Source: Proteobacteria bacterium UBA7415
GTDB taxonomy: Bacteria; Pseudomonadota; Gammaproteobacteria; Arenicellales; Arenicellaceae
Assembly: GCA_002470515.1 (NCBI GenBank)
Contig: DKML01000010.1
Span: 1 to 64,000 of the forward strand
Direction of reading: 5' to 3'
Length of the DNA stretch: 64,000 bases
Both the position numbers and the translations under genes were made by a program. Position 1 is the stretch's first letter, and every line of letters starts with the position of its first letter. The notes under the pieces were generated by a model, which made no database searches, had not been told where the DNA came from, and saw only the letters and a program-made list of their open reading frames with translations. Below, in pieces: positions 36,305-46,970 of this stretch.

Positions 36305-37795
36305 ATGACTTCATTGCGCTCTATACTAATTTTGGTCTCCACTGTCATTGCAGTCACGTTTTTTAGCAGTTGCAGCTCTGAGCGGCCTTTCGATCTGGTC
36401 ATAGAAAACGGTAGAGTAATTGATCCGGAAACCGCGTTTGACGATATCGCCAACGTCGGTATTCGTGATGGGAAAATTCTGGCAATCACGCGCGAATCCC
36501 TAAACGGCACTAAAACTATTGATGCCAGAGGTTTGGTCGTTGCACCAGGGTTTATTGATGTGCATTCTCACACCCCTACACCATTGGGCCAGGAACTCAA
36601 TCTTGCCGACGGCATAACGACTCAGCTTGATCTAGAAGCAGGCGCATTTCCTGTTGGTGCGTACGGCGAACACTTTGCCAAAGGCGCTCAAATTAATTAT
36701 GGGGCTTCGGTTGGGCATGCTTATATCCGTACGAAAGTAATAGCAAAAGTAGATCAATCCTATTTGTTAAAAGGATTTGAAGTAAATGCCCCAGAGGTCA
36801 GCGCCTTTGTACAACCTGCTACGCCAGAGCAGATCGAACAAATGCGCGAGCTGTTATTTAAAGGGTTAGATGCAGGTGGGCTTGGTGTTGGCGTACTACT
36901 TGATTACATGACCAGTGCTGTTTCCAAAGATGAGCTGTCTATGCTTTTTGAGGTGGCTGCTGCACGCGATGTACCCATCTATGTGCATGTTCGGCGTGGC
37001 ATTGCCGGCGATCCAGCAGGGCTTATTGAGGTTATTGAGTTAGCCGAAAAGACAAATGCACCACTAATGGTTTGTCACATAACCCATAACGCCATGGGCG
37101 GTATAGAGCAGTGGCTCACGTTAATGGACGAGGCCAATGCGCGCGGTGCCCGAATAACCACCGAGACATTGTCTTATCTAGCCGGTGGCACCATGATCTC
37201 GGCCGACGTGTTTAGTCGTCGCGACTGGAGAACCATTTTTGATATCGACTATGGCGATGTGCAATGGGTTGATACCGGAGAATGGCTTACAAAAGAAACA
37301 TGGGATAAATACGCCAAGGAAAAACCGACCGGGATGATCAACCACCACTACGTAAAAGATGAGTGGTTAGTCAGTGCCTTACGTTGGCCAAAAATGATGG
37401 TCTCTACTGACGCGCTTCCCGTGTTTGATAGAACAGCGCCAAGCAACCCAAACGTGTCTGGATCCTTCGCGTTAGTGCTAGGTGAGTTTGTGCGCGAACG
37501 TAATGTTTTGACTTTAAATGAAGCGTTAACGCGCATGACGCTCAATCAAGCTCAATGGCTGGAAATCGCATCACCCGCATTTACCAAGAAAGGGCGTATT
37601 CAGTTGGGCATGGATGCCGACCTAACCCTATTTAATCCCGACACAGTTCAAGCCAATGCCGACTACGGAAAACCCTACTTAAAATCTACAGGCATCGATT
37701 ACGTAATTGTTGCCGGCCAGTTGGTCATTGAAAATGGTGAAGCCATTAACGATGTGTACCCAGGCCAGCGTATATTAAATACCCGTGTTAAATAG
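36305..37795 (+). CDS. Amidohydrolase, D-aminoacylase-like, exported lipoprotein
   Basis: A 496-residue metal-dependent hydrolase. The start at ATG 36305 gives a lipoprotein signal (VTFFSSC, lipid Cys near residue 23); an in-frame TTG at 36275 would only lengthen the n-region. The amidohydrolase core shows LVIENGRVIDP, APGFIDVHSHT with the metal His-x-His, CHITHNA with another metal ligand region, and MVSTDALPV for the catalytic Asp, as in N-acyl-D-amino-acid deacylases. It probably cleaves N-acyl amino acids or dipeptides in the periplasm. The exact substrate is inferred only from family. Confidence 0.85.
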   Translation: MTSLRSILILVSTVIAVTFFSSCSSERPFDLVIENGRVIDPETAFDDIANVGIRDGKILAITRESLNGTKTIDARGLVVAPGFIDVHSHTPTPLGQELNLADGITTQLDLEAGAFPVGAYGEHFAKGAQINYGASVGHAYIRTKVIAKVDQSYLLKGFEVNAPEVSAFVQPATPEQIEQMRELLFKGLDAGGLGVGVLLDYMTSAVSKDELSMLFEVAAARDVPIYVHVRRGIAGDPAGLIEVIELAEKTNAPLMVCHITHNAMGGIEQWLTLMDEANARGARITTETLSYLAGGTMISADVFSRRDWRTIFDIDYGDVQWVDTGEWLTKETWDKYAKEKPTGMINHHYVKDEWLVSALRWPKMMVSTDALPVFDRTAPSNPNVSGSFALVLGEFVRERNVLTLNEALTRMTLNQAQWLEIASPAFTKKGRIQLGMDADLTLFNPDTVQANADYGKPYLKSTGIDYVIVAGQLVIENGEAINDVYPGQRILNTRVK

Positions 37796-37805
37796 CTTCG
37801 TTCAA

Positions 37806-39527
37806 TTAAGGCGCATCGGCTTCAATAGAAAACACTTTTTTGCCTTCTTTATAGGTGGCAAGCACCTGAATATCTTTAATCGTTAGAGGGTCAACCGTTA
37901 ACGGGTTTTGACTCAACACCACCATGTCGGCTAGTTTACCCGGCGTGATCGAACCCTTATCAGACTCTTCAAAATACTGGTGCGCCGCATTAAGCGTGAT
38001 CGATCGAAGAGCCTGTTCTGGGGTAATCCTTTGGTCAGCGCCCAATACTTGCCCGCTGCGCGTTATACGATTTACCGAAGCCCACATCAGGCGCATCATG
38101 TCGGGCGGAACGATTGGCGTATCGTTATGCGTGGTAAACGGTAGGTTCTTATCAACACTGCTTTTTAAGGGGCTAATACGAGACGCACGTTCCTTACCAA
38201 ACACAGAATCTCGATGCCAGTCTCCCCAATAAAAAGTGTGTGCAGAAAAGTAAGAGGGCATAACGCCTTGCGCTTTCATTGCGTCAATTTGATCTTCCCG
38301 AACGGTTTGAGCATGAATCATAACGGTCCGGCGATCTGCCTGTCCTTGCAACTCATTTGCTTTAGAAACAGCCTTCAATAATTGATCAGATGCTGCGTCA
38401 CCATTAGCGTGTGCTAGCACCTGTGTACCATTGACAAACGCAGCTTGGAGGTGGTCATCAAGCACAGGCTCCGTTAGCGTTGGGTAGCCCAAGTAGTTTT
38501 CATCTTGGCCATGGGGTGGATGCAAATAAGGCTTACTCAACCAGGCTGTTTTACCTTGGGGAGATCCATCTAGAACAAGCTTTACACCGCCAATTCGAAA
38601 GTGGTTTTGGTAGTTACGTTGACTCCTAACCTGCTTAAGCTTTTCACCAAAAAATGCAAGATATGGGTAAGCGACAACATCTAACCAGAGTAAATCTCGT
38701 TCGGCGGCATCTTGTATAAACGCCAGTTCACCCATCTGCATTGCGCCGTCTTGAACAGTCGTAATACCAAAGCTAGCATAATACTTTTGCGCCATTTCTA
38801 AATGCTTTTGCCGAGTTTCAATATCCAGTATGGGAAACTTGGCATACGCCATTAACCAAGCCGTTTCTTCTAATACACCATCTGGTTCGTTGTCGGCTAG
38901 CCGTCTAATAATACCTCCCTTAGGATCTGGGGTTTCCGCGGTAATTCCTACAGTTTTTAAACAAACACTGTTGCAGGCTAAAAAATGACCTGACACGTGA
39001 ATTACGGCGACGGGTTGTGATGTTGAAACCTTATCTAGATCTAGCTTGGTCGGATGTCGTTGTTCAACGAGCAAAGAATCGTCATAGCCAGCACCGATTA
39101 TCCAATCGCCTGTTGAAGGCGTTTCAGCTGTCTGCGCAGCTTGGAGAATTGTAACGATATCTTCCACGCTTTTCGCTGAACCGACCGGAGGTGAAGACAC
39201 ATCGATCCAACCTTGCGCAAGTATGGTTGAACTCAAATGCCCGTGTGCATCGATGAACCCTGGGGCAAGTGTTGCGCCATTCAAATTAATTGTTGAGTCA
39301 CTTGTTTTAATGCTTTTGCTTAGCTCAGAAAAATCGCCAACTTGAACAATTTTGCCAGCACGCACCAATACCGAATTCGCCGATGGGTACTTTGGGTCTA
39401 GTGTTATAACCTCGGCATTGGTGAATAATGTTGTTTCTGCGTTTGCCTGAGTGCTTACAATACTTACTAGAAGCAGCAGAAGAAGAGGCTTGGTGATACC
39501 GAATTGATTGGCTAAACTGCGAGTCAT
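37806..39527 (-). CDS. Exported amidohydrolase, YtcJ-like
   Basis: A 573-residue amidohydrolase of the YtcJ/NfdA type. The start at 39527 is chosen because AAGGAG stands six bases upstream and the protein then begins with a good signal peptide (LLLLLLVSIVSTQANA). The longer frame to 39677 would put 50 unrelated residues before it. Core motifs are APGFIDAHGHL (metal His-x-His), the HANGDAASDQ segment and THNDTPI with the catalytic Asp region, then the PGKLADMVVL tail. It is convergent to the D-aminoacylase-like gene with only 10 bases between stops. Substrates in this family include formamides and acyl amides; which applies is unknown. Confidence 0.88.
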   Translation of the reverse strand: MTRSLANQFGITKPLLLLLLVSIVSTQANAETTLFTNAEVITLDPKYPSANSVLVRAGKIVQVGDFSELSKSIKTSDSTINLNGATLAPGFIDAHGHLSSTILAQGWIDVSSPPVGSAKSVEDIVTILQAAQTAETPSTGDWIIGAGYDDSLLVEQRHPTKLDLDKVSTSQPVAVIHVSGHFLACNSVCLKTVGITAETPDPKGGIIRRLADNEPDGVLEETAWLMAYAKFPILDIETRQKHLEMAQKYYASFGITTVQDGAMQMGELAFIQDAAERDLLWLDVVAYPYLAFFGEKLKQVRSQRNYQNHFRIGGVKLVLDGSPQGKTAWLSKPYLHPPHGQDENYLGYPTLTEPVLDDHLQAAFVNGTQVLAHANGDAASDQLLKAVSKANELQGQADRRTVMIHAQTVREDQIDAMKAQGVMPSYFSAHTFYWGDWHRDSVFGKERASRISPLKSSVDKNLPFTTHNDTPIVPPDMMRLMWASVNRITRSGQVLGADQRITPEQALRSITLNAAHQYFEESDKGSITPGKLADMVVLSQNPLTVDPLTIKDIQVLATYKEGKKVFSIEADAP

Positions 39528-39659
39528 TAGAAGCTCCTTTATATTTTTTGGCCCAATACGAGTCAGTGTACCGCATCCGCGTTTATACTCCGAGCAGAGT
39601 CTTGTTCGGAGACAACTGCTTAGCAACAACGATTGGCCACAGGCTTTGCTTAACGAATC

Positions 39660-40649
39660 ATGACAAACGTAGATCAATCCATCCCGCTAAAACTTTGGCA
39701 AACCTATAAGGACACATCAGCATTAAGCCTCGCAGAGCCTTACATTGAAAGTTGGCGCACACTTAACCCTGATTATTCCTACTCGTTTATGGTGGATGAC
39801 GAAATTGATACATTTATTCACGACCACTTTGACCGTGCCACCCTAGATGTATTTCGCGCTTTACCACTCGGAGTTATGCGTGCCGATATGTGGCGTTATG
39901 CCGTTCTTTATATAGAGGGTGGTGTGTACGCCGACCTAGATGCTGAGTGTTTAATACCCATAAATGAGTGGGGCATACCTAGAGGCCAGTTGGTCGTTGG
40001 GCTAGAAAACAAAGTTCATTTTTGTCAGTGGTGTATAGCCAGTGTCGCCAAGCACTCTCTGCTCGCTACAGTATTGGAAATGATCGTAGCGCGGTGGCAG
40101 GATGATCCCGACTTGAGCCGACCTAACCTCACCCATTATTTGACAGGGCCAGGCATTTGGACAGAAGCCATAGCGCGTTATTCGGGCGCAACGATTGGTT
40201 CAGCACATGACATCTATCGCGCGCACCATGACAACAACAATACGTTATCTCTGAGCCTTCTAAACGAGCAGGCTTTTAACAACCAGTTTGTTCGACATCA
40301 CTACGGGTCAACGACTTGGCGAGAAAGTGACAATTATGTTTCTTGGACATCACAAAGTAGCAAACTGCACCTGCTTTATGGCTGTTATCCCACACTCTTA
40401 TCGAATTGGACGATGCAAATAGAAAGCAACGTATTTAGGTTGCACAGTACGAATGGTGCTTCGGTCGAGCTCAACGACTCAGCCCGAGTAATTCTTTCAT
40501 ATTGTGATGGGTCGCTAAGCGTTGCGAACATAGCAGAACTCATCGCTAACGATTTTGAAATTCCTACGGCCGATATATCTGAAAGTATTTGGAAAACTCT
40601 AAACGACTTAGCAAAACTCGGTGTTGTTGATATTAGACGTTCCTCTTAA
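39660..40649 (+). CDS. DXD glycosyltransferase fused to a PqqD-like domain
   Basis: A 329-residue protein. Residues 1-245 are a GT32-type sugar transferase (Gly_transf_sug): an opening IPLKLWQTYKD, the helix PLGVMRADMWRYAVLYIEGG and the metal-binding DLD of VYADLDAECL. Residues about 250-329 match a PqqD fold: a strand pair, LNDSARVILSYCDGS, a helix IAELIANDFE and LNDLAKLGVVDI. PqqD domains are the peptide-binding (RRE) modules of many RiPP pathways and also occur in other enzymes. The fusion suggests the transferase acts on a peptide or protein. No precursor-peptide gene is obvious nearby; the 132-base gap to the amidohydrolase holds only a 6-bp hairpin (39588-39611). Confidence 0.8.
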   Translation: MTNVDQSIPLKLWQTYKDTSALSLAEPYIESWRTLNPDYSYSFMVDDEIDTFIHDHFDRATLDVFRALPLGVMRADMWRYAVLYIEGGVYADLDAECLIPINEWGIPRGQLVVGLENKVHFCQWCIASVAKHSLLATVLEMIVARWQDDPDLSRPNLTHYLTGPGIWTEAIARYSGATIGSAHDIYRAHHDNNNTLSLSLLNEQAFNNQFVRHHYGSTTWRESDNYVSWTSQSSKLHLLYGCYPTLLSNWTMQIESNVFRLHSTNGASVELNDSARVILSYCDGSLSVANIAELIANDFEIPTADISESIWKTLNDLAKLGVVDIRRSS

Positions 40650-40676
40650 AAAATTCGGTCCACAGACATGCACTAC

Positions 40677-40991
40677 CTACACGAGCCAAACTCCGTTGGT
40701 CGTATAGCAATCTATAGAGTCAAGTGCCATGTGAATCGAAAGACCAAGACCTATGAGTCGAGTTTTTGGGAAAAAACACAATAGAACGTAAATGGCTATC
40801 AAAACCGGTTCATGCAGTGGATGAAAACCAATACTGCATCGACCTGCATCATAGATTGGGTTTGCCAACAAATGGTCCGCATCTACAATCATTGTGGCCA
40901 TCATCCAAAAAAGCGCAACCACCCATCGGCGGCGATAGAACAACAGGGCGACTAATGCGGGTACGGCAAGATGAAGGAAAAGATGGAACAT
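40677..40991 (-). CDS. DUF6122 family membrane protein
   Basis: A 104-residue membrane protein with an opening HLFLHLAVPALVALLFY, a conserved Asp-Ala-Asp-His (VDADHLL), FHPLHEP and HMALDSIDC. The His and Asp residues inside hydrophobic segments are typical of the small DUF6122/YdjM-like group and resemble a metal site. The function is unknown. It is convergent to the glycosyltransferase-PqqD gene (27 bases apart), and a related-looking membrane gene lies next to it at 41178. Confidence 0.75.
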   Translation of the reverse strand: MFHLFLHLAVPALVALLFYRRRWVVALFWMMATMIVDADHLLANPIYDAGRCSIGFHPLHEPVLIAIYVLLCFFPKTRLIGLGLSIHMALDSIDCYTTNGVWLV

Positions 40992-41177
40992 TTGGTCATC
41001 GCTATAATATTTTTACGGCTCGTACTTTACCGTTTTATACGCAGCAATACATCTCAAATCAGTTTTGACATCAACATAAAGCTGTTTCGTTTAGCTGATC
41101 TGTGTAAGCAGACTGGCATTATTGTTGGTTAAGACTTACTGTTGAACTCGTTGTGAATAGAAATTGTGGAGTCTTCC

Positions 41178-41855
41178 ATGTTTGTTGGACATTATGCCGC
41201 TAGCCTTGCGCTTAAGAAAGTTGAACCTAAGGCCTCTCTCGGCACATTATTTTTAGCCGTTCAGTTTGTCGATATCTTGTTTTTCCCCTTTGTTATGCTG
41301 GGGATTGAGCGACTCAACATCATCGAAAACTTCACTTCGTCGACCCACTTTGAACTGGAATACATGCCGTATACCCATAGTTTACTTGCCACATTTTTAT
41401 GGGCTGCCCTAATTTATCTACTTTTTCGCACTGTACGTAGTGCTACCCGTCGTATCGCTTTGGTCATTGCGATTGGGGTTATGTCCTACTGGTTTCTCGA
41501 TTTACTGGTTCATACCCCGGACTTGCCATTGTGGAGCGATGATTCTCTTAAGCTCTGATTTGGTCTGTGGAATAACGCGCACGCCACCTACTTACTGGAA
41601 GCTGTACTGTTATTGACTGGCTTATTGCTTTATCTAAGTGCGACAAAACCAAAAGTGAGTCTTCGAAAAACTAAAAGGGCTCGTTATGGAGTTGGTTGGT
41701 TTGTTATATTTTTGCTCTTTGCAAACGCAATCAACGTATTTAGGCCGCTTACCGACAACAATGTAACCAGTTTTGCGATCCTTCCTTTGACTCTGTTCAT
41801 CGTGTTTGCTGGTATAGCTTATTGGCTAGATGGATACCGCCAGCCCAAATATTAA
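41178..41855 (+). pseudogene. YdjM-like membrane protein interrupted by one in-frame TGA
   Basis: From ATG 41178 (GTGGAG six bases upstream) a membrane-protein frame runs to a TGA at 41556-41558 and continues in the same frame, with good membrane-protein composition, to the TAA at 41853-41855. Without the stop it would be about 225 residues with five helices. Conserved-looking pieces are FVGHYAASLAL, MPYTHSLLATF and, right after the stop, FGLWNNAHATYLLEAVLL. A Gly codon (GGA) changed to TGA would explain it. It may be a recent nonsense mutation, a sequencing error, or a gene now split in two. The GHYA and YTHS motifs resemble the LexA-binding/YdjM hydrolase family. The function is unknown. 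Confidence 0.7.
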
Positions 41856-41891
41856 AACCCCCTAACCGCAAAACAGAAGGACAAATATAAG

Positions 41892-42221
41892 ATGAAGAGA
41901 GTTATTTTTCATAGGCTATTAATAAGTCTATCGATTGTCTTTAGCCTGTTCTTTTTTGCCACTATCGGTCCGGCTTTATTAGCAGAGCCCGACGTCATTT
42001 CAGCCATTATGGGCGGTTTCGTTAACCCCTATGCTAGCGGTTATTCTACTGACGTAATTTTTTGTTGGATTGTTCTGTTGTTGTGGGTTATTTACGAAGC
42101 GCGCACTCACAATATAAAACACGGCTGGATTTGCGTTTTACTGGGGGCTATACCGGGTGTCGTGGTCGGGCTTGCGCTCTATTTGATTATTCGAGATCGA
42201 CAGATAGATAATGACGTATAA
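41892..42221 (+). CDS. DUF2834 family membrane protein
   Basis: A 109-residue protein with three hydrophobic segments (LLISLSIVFSLFFFATIG, TDVIFCWIVLLLWVIYEA, WICVLLGAIPGVVVGLALYL) and the family-like pattern FVNPYASGYSTD followed by an Ala-Arg pair and a C-terminal Ile-Arg-Asp-Arg. It follows the interrupted YdjM-like gene by 36 bases on the same strand. The function is unknown. AGAAGG lies some 15 bases before the ATG. Confidence 0.75.
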   Translation: MKRVIFHRLLISLSIVFSLFFFATIGPALLAEPDVISAIMGGFVNPYASGYSTDVIFCWIVLLLWVIYEARTHNIKHGWICVLLGAIPGVVVGLALYLIIRDRQIDNDV

Positions 42222-42362
42222 GACACAACAGATAGCCGCCAACATGCTTAACTTTCAGATAAGCAACACCATACTAGTTTACTATTGGATTTTGTAACCG
42301 TTGTTTTTTTGTAAAATAGTGACAACGCCTAAATTAGACCAAAACTACATCCTAATAAGATT

Positions 42363-43997
42363 ATGACTACACCTAATTCTATTTCTTCGACGCAGCGTGG
42401 CTTTTTGGGCTGGGTTGAACGTACCGGCAACGCGCTGCCTGATCCTGTGTTTTTGTTCGTTTACCTAATACTCATAGTGATGGCTGTTTCAGTTATAGCG
42501 TCTGTGCTAGGCGTGGGCGAAACTCTGAGCCCGCAGATTTTATCTGGAATGCCTGATTCACAAAAGGCTCGTTTTGGTATTGGTTCGGACGGAATTGTCA
42601 GCGCACAAAACCTATTGTCCGGCGACAACCTTCAACGTTTACTCGTTGATATGCCCAAGACATTTACTCACTTCCACCCACTCGGAATGGTGCTAACAGT
42701 AATGTTGGGGGCTGGGGTTGCAGAACGCTCAGGCCTATTTGGAACTGCCATGCGCGCAGCGGTAGGCAACGCGCCCATTTACTTGTTAACGCCGCTAGTT
42801 GCCTTTATCGCCATGATGGGTAATTTAGCAGCTGACGCGGCTTATGTAGTTCTTATTCCATTAGCCGCCATTGTGTTTGCATCAGCCGGGCGTCATCCCA
42901 TTGCAGGTATTGCAACGGCTTTTGCTGGTGTCTCAGGCGGGTTCTCAGCAAACCTGGTCATGGGTCAGTTGGATGCCTTGTTACTGGGTATAACCGGTGA
43001 GGCCGCATCAATTCTGGTACAAGATTACCCGGTTAATATTGCCGGCAATTGGTACTTTATTATTGCCATGCTATGCATCTATGTTCCAGTTATTTGGTAT
43101 GTAACTGACCGAATTATTGAACCTCGGCTCGGCGCTTATGACGCTTCTTCGTCAACCGCATCGCTAGACAATGGCGGTGTTAAGCGTGAGATAAGTGAAG
43201 ACGAAAGACGAGGGCTTAGACGAGCTGGCGTAGCTCTACTATTAGTCTGCGGAGCGTGGGCGGCGCTTGCATTGGGTCCCGGCACACCACTCATTAACGA
43301 GGCCGCTTGCCCAAGTGCACAGCTAGCCGCAGGCGACTGTTCGTTTCAAGCGCGTATGACTCCGTTCTATCAGTCTCTGATCGCCGGCTTCTTCTTTTTG
43401 TTTGTCATTACGGCATGGGTATATGGTAAAGCCGTTGGCACCGTAAAAGATCATCGCGATGTAGTGGCAATGATGGCCGAAGCCATGAAGGACATGGGTT
43501 ATTACATGGTATTGGCCTTCGCAGCTGCGCACTTTGTAGCACTGTTTAACTGGTCCAATTTAGGTCTGATTTTTGCGATTAAAGGAGCAGCGGCCATCGA
43601 AGCATCACAACTGCCTTTGTTTGCAGTACTCGGGATGATGGTTTTATTTTCGGCCTTGCTAAACCTGTTTGTGGGTTCTGCGAGTGCCAAGTGGGCCTTC
43701 CTGGCTCCTATTGTCGTGCCAATGCTGATGCTCTCGGGCATTAGTCCCGAAATGGCCACAGCAGCCTACCGAGTAGGTGATGGTGCAACTAATATAATTA
43801 CACCACTGATGTTTTACTTTCCTCTGGTTCTCGCCTTTGCTAATCGTTGGCAAGGCAACTTCGGATTAGGCAGCCTAACCGCAACTATGATCCCGTATTC
43901 GATCTGGATGCTAATTACAGGTCTGATTATGACGATGGCATGGGCCGCGTTAGGAATACCATTAGGGGGTGGGGCAACCGTAGAATTTTCTATGTAG
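42363..43997 (+). CDS. AbgT family transporter
   Basis: A 544-residue inner-membrane protein of the AbgT family, with about 11 helices. The N-terminal signature ERTGNALPDPVFLFVYLI is diagnostic, as are HPLGMVLTVMLGAGVAERSG, GNLAADAAYVVLIPLAA and the helical hairpin VGSASAKWAFLAPIVVP with YRVGDGATNIITPLM. E. coli AbgT imports p-aminobenzoyl-glutamate; other members export sulfonamides. Length is typical. It is followed by its own terminator and is probably monocistronic. Direction of transport and substrate cannot be told here. Confidence 0.93.
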   Translation: MTTPNSISSTQRGFLGWVERTGNALPDPVFLFVYLILIVMAVSVIASVLGVGETLSPQILSGMPDSQKARFGIGSDGIVSAQNLLSGDNLQRLLVDMPKTFTHFHPLGMVLTVMLGAGVAERSGLFGTAMRAAVGNAPIYLLTPLVAFIAMMGNLAADAAYVVLIPLAAIVFASAGRHPIAGIATAFAGVSGGFSANLVMGQLDALLLGITGEAASILVQDYPVNIAGNWYFIIAMLCIYVPVIWYVTDRIIEPRLGAYDASSSTASLDNGGVKREISEDERRGLRRAGVALLLVCGAWAALALGPGTPLINEAACPSAQLAAGDCSFQARMTPFYQSLIAGFFFLFVITAWVYGKAVGTVKDHRDVVAMMAEAMKDMGYYMVLAFAAAHFVALFNWSNLGLIFAIKGAAAIEASQLPLFAVLGMMVLFSALLNLFVGSASAKWAFLAPIVVPMLMLSGISPEMATAAYRVGDGATNIITPLMFYFPLVLAFANRWQGNFGLGSLTATMIPYSIWMLITGLIMTMAWAALGIPLGGGATVEFSM

Positions 43998-44075
43998 TGG
44001 TTTTGGCAATACGTACTTGGCGCTTTGGAAGTAGCAATAGAAGGACAAATCAAAGAAGTCATGGCAAGACTAAAG

Positions 44076-44120
44076 AGCCCCAGTCACATGGTCGGATAGC
44101 GACCTATGGCTGGGGCTTTT
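44076..44120 (+). terminator. Rho-independent terminator after the AbgT gene
   Basis: AGCCCCAG (44076-44083) pairs with CTGGGGCT (44110-44117), with a second stem inside (GGTCG/CGACC), and TTTT follows. A long, stable hairpin 78 bases after the AbgT stop. Confidence 0.88.
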
Positions 44121-44187
44121 GTTGAATAACCCGTTCGGACTAGAAATAGGTTAACTTGATGCTCCTACTCAGGAGCGTCAATGTAAC

Positions 44188-44352
44188 TCATCCAATCGAA
44201 TCGATCTTTTTCGCTACCTCTTCGGCTTGGGCTGTAAGTTCTGAATACCGACGTATATCGCCTTTACGTTGTGTAGCCAGTGCTTGTTCAAGCAGAGTGG
44301 AATACTCCTTATTGAGCTTTTTAAGTGGGTCTTTTTTAAATAAGGAAAACAT
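44188..44352 (-). CDS. DUF6435 family small protein
   Basis: A 54-residue protein read directly from the minus strand, ATG at 44352 to TGA at 44188. It opens MFSLFKKDPLKKLNKEY, continues LLEQALATQRKGDIRRYSEL and ends AEEVAKKIDSIG. This is the DUF6435 pattern: a short hydrophobic start, then two amphipathic helices with Lys-Lys-Leu and Gly-Asp-Ile-Arg-Arg-Tyr. TGAGGA stands seven bases before the ATG. It starts 17 bases after the HiPIP stop and may be cotranscribed with it. The function is unknown; a membrane-associated coiled coil is likely. Confidence 0.85.
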   Translation of the reverse strand: MFSLFKKDPLKKLNKEYSTLLEQALATQRKGDIRRYSELTAQAEEVAKKIDSIG

Positions 44353-44369
44353 CGCAAATCCTCAGTAAT

Positions 44370-44708
44370 CTAAGAGTTAGCCTGTTTAGGAGAATAAGCA
44401 ACACACCAACCTTGGCCTGCTACTAACTTATTTCCAACCGCTGCGCAGGCACCCCATTCAGGGTCTTCACCTTGGTATAGAGCGCAGTTAAGGCAAACTT
44501 GCTCGTTACTGTGATTCGGATAGGTGGCGGCATCTACTTGAGTAGTATCCTCTTTGTATCCTAAAGCTAAAGCCATGCCGTCAGTTTCAGCTAATTTTTC
44601 TGCTTCCTGCGCAAACCCTTTCTGCGAAAGTACAAAGAAAGAAGGTAGGGCAGTCATTGCAGCGCCAAATTTAATAAATGAACGGCGTGATGTTGTATTG
44701 ATTTTCAT
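44370..44708 (-). CDS. High-potential iron-sulfur protein (HiPIP)
   Basis: A 112-residue precursor with a twin-arginine signal (SRRSFIKFGAAM, cleavage after GFAQ near residue 34). The mature part has four cysteines, Cys72-x2-Cys75-x12-Cys88-x13-Cys102, which bind one [4Fe-4S] cluster, with the HiPIP-type Gly-Trp before the last Cys. HiPIPs are periplasmic electron carriers between cytochrome bc complexes and terminal oxidases or photosynthetic reaction centres. GAGG precedes the ATG. The DUF6435 gene follows. Confidence 0.93.
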   Translation of the reverse strand: MKINTTSRRSFIKFGAAMTALPSFFVLSQKGFAQEAEKLAETDGMALALGYKEDTTQVDAATYPNHSNEQVCLNCALYQGEDPEWGACAAVGNKLVAGQGWCVAYSPKQANS

Positions 44709-44829
44709 ATTTGAACCTCGGGTTTAACAATTTTTATAACGCTTTAAAACTGCAGCCACTATAACAGGCTGTCTGTGCATTCCCAATTTGCTAATGTGAA
44801 ATTCATTTACACACCTTAGCGTAGACATT

Positions 44830-44866
44830 AAAAAGCCCCTCTGGTTTGAACCAGAGAGGCCTTTTA
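44830..44866 (-). terminator. Terminator of the groESL operon
   Basis: Just past the groEL stop (44889), the minus strand forms a stem from the CTCTGGTT/AACCAGAG arms with G/C extensions, loop TTGA-like, followed by a T-tract (AAAA on the plus strand at 44831-44834). A clear rho-independent terminator. Confidence 0.88.
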
Positions 44867-44888
44867 AAGCGTAAGTGAAGCGAATGAT

Positions 44889-46556
<1,668 letters not shown>

Positions 46557-46584
46557 TTAATATGTTTGTTCTGGGTGGGGCGTG

Positions 46585-46872
46585 TTATTCAACAACACCC
46601 ATAATGTCGTCTTCGCGCATAACGAGAAGCTCTTCACCGTTAACTTTTACTTCGGTTCCAGCGTATTTGCCGAACAGTACTTTGTCGCCGACTTTAACGT
46701 CGAGAGCATGAACATCACCGTTATCTAAAATTTTGCCATTACCGCATGCGATAACTTCGCCTTCGGCTGGTTTTTCTTTTGCTGAATCAGTCAAGATAAT
46801 GCCACCGGCGGAAGTTGCTTCTTCCTCGTTGCGGCGCACCAATACACGGTCGTGAAGTGGACGAATAGCCAT
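46585..46872 (-). CDS. groES: Co-chaperonin GroES (Hsp10)
   Basis: A 95-residue Gro[18 protein letters not shown] at the start, a mobile loop ([16 protein letters not shown]) that contacts GroEL, and the [10 protein letters not shown] and [16 protein letters not shown] blocks. It caps the GroEL cavity as a heptamer. GGAGGA stands before the ATG. First gene of the groESL operon, about 70 bases downstream of the CIRCE element. Confidence 0.98.
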   Translation of the reverse strand: MAIRPLHDRVLVRRNEEEATSAGGIILTDSAKEKPAEGEVIACGNGKILDNGDVHALDVKVGDKVLFGKYAGTEVKVNGEELLVMREDDIMGVVE

Positions 46873-46943
46873 TGTTTAGTCCTCCAAAAAGTAACTAAGA
46901 TTATGTGTTTGAAATAAATCGCGATAGGTGGCAATACAAATTA

Positions 46944-46970
46944 TTAGCACTCTACCGCGAGGAGTGCTAA
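46944..46970 (-). promoter_or_regulatory. CIRCE operator (HrcA-binding site)
   Basis: A perfect CIRCE: TTAGCACTC (46944-46952), nine-base spacer, GAGTGCTAA (46962-46970). It is the binding site of the repressor HrcA and abuts the groESL -10 box, so HrcA would block transcription start. In gammaproteobacteria groESL is more often under sigma-32 alone; CIRCE marks lineages that kept HrcA. hrcA itself is not in the window. Confidence 0.96.

Noticed and set aside
39528..39677. N-terminal extension of the YtcJ-like gene
   Set aside because: It lacks a ribosome binding site and would hide the signal peptide. AAGGAG fits the ATG at 39527.
41556..41558. TGA read as selenocysteine
   Set aside because: The position aligns with a small residue in a membrane protein and no SECIS-like hairpin is clear just downstream.
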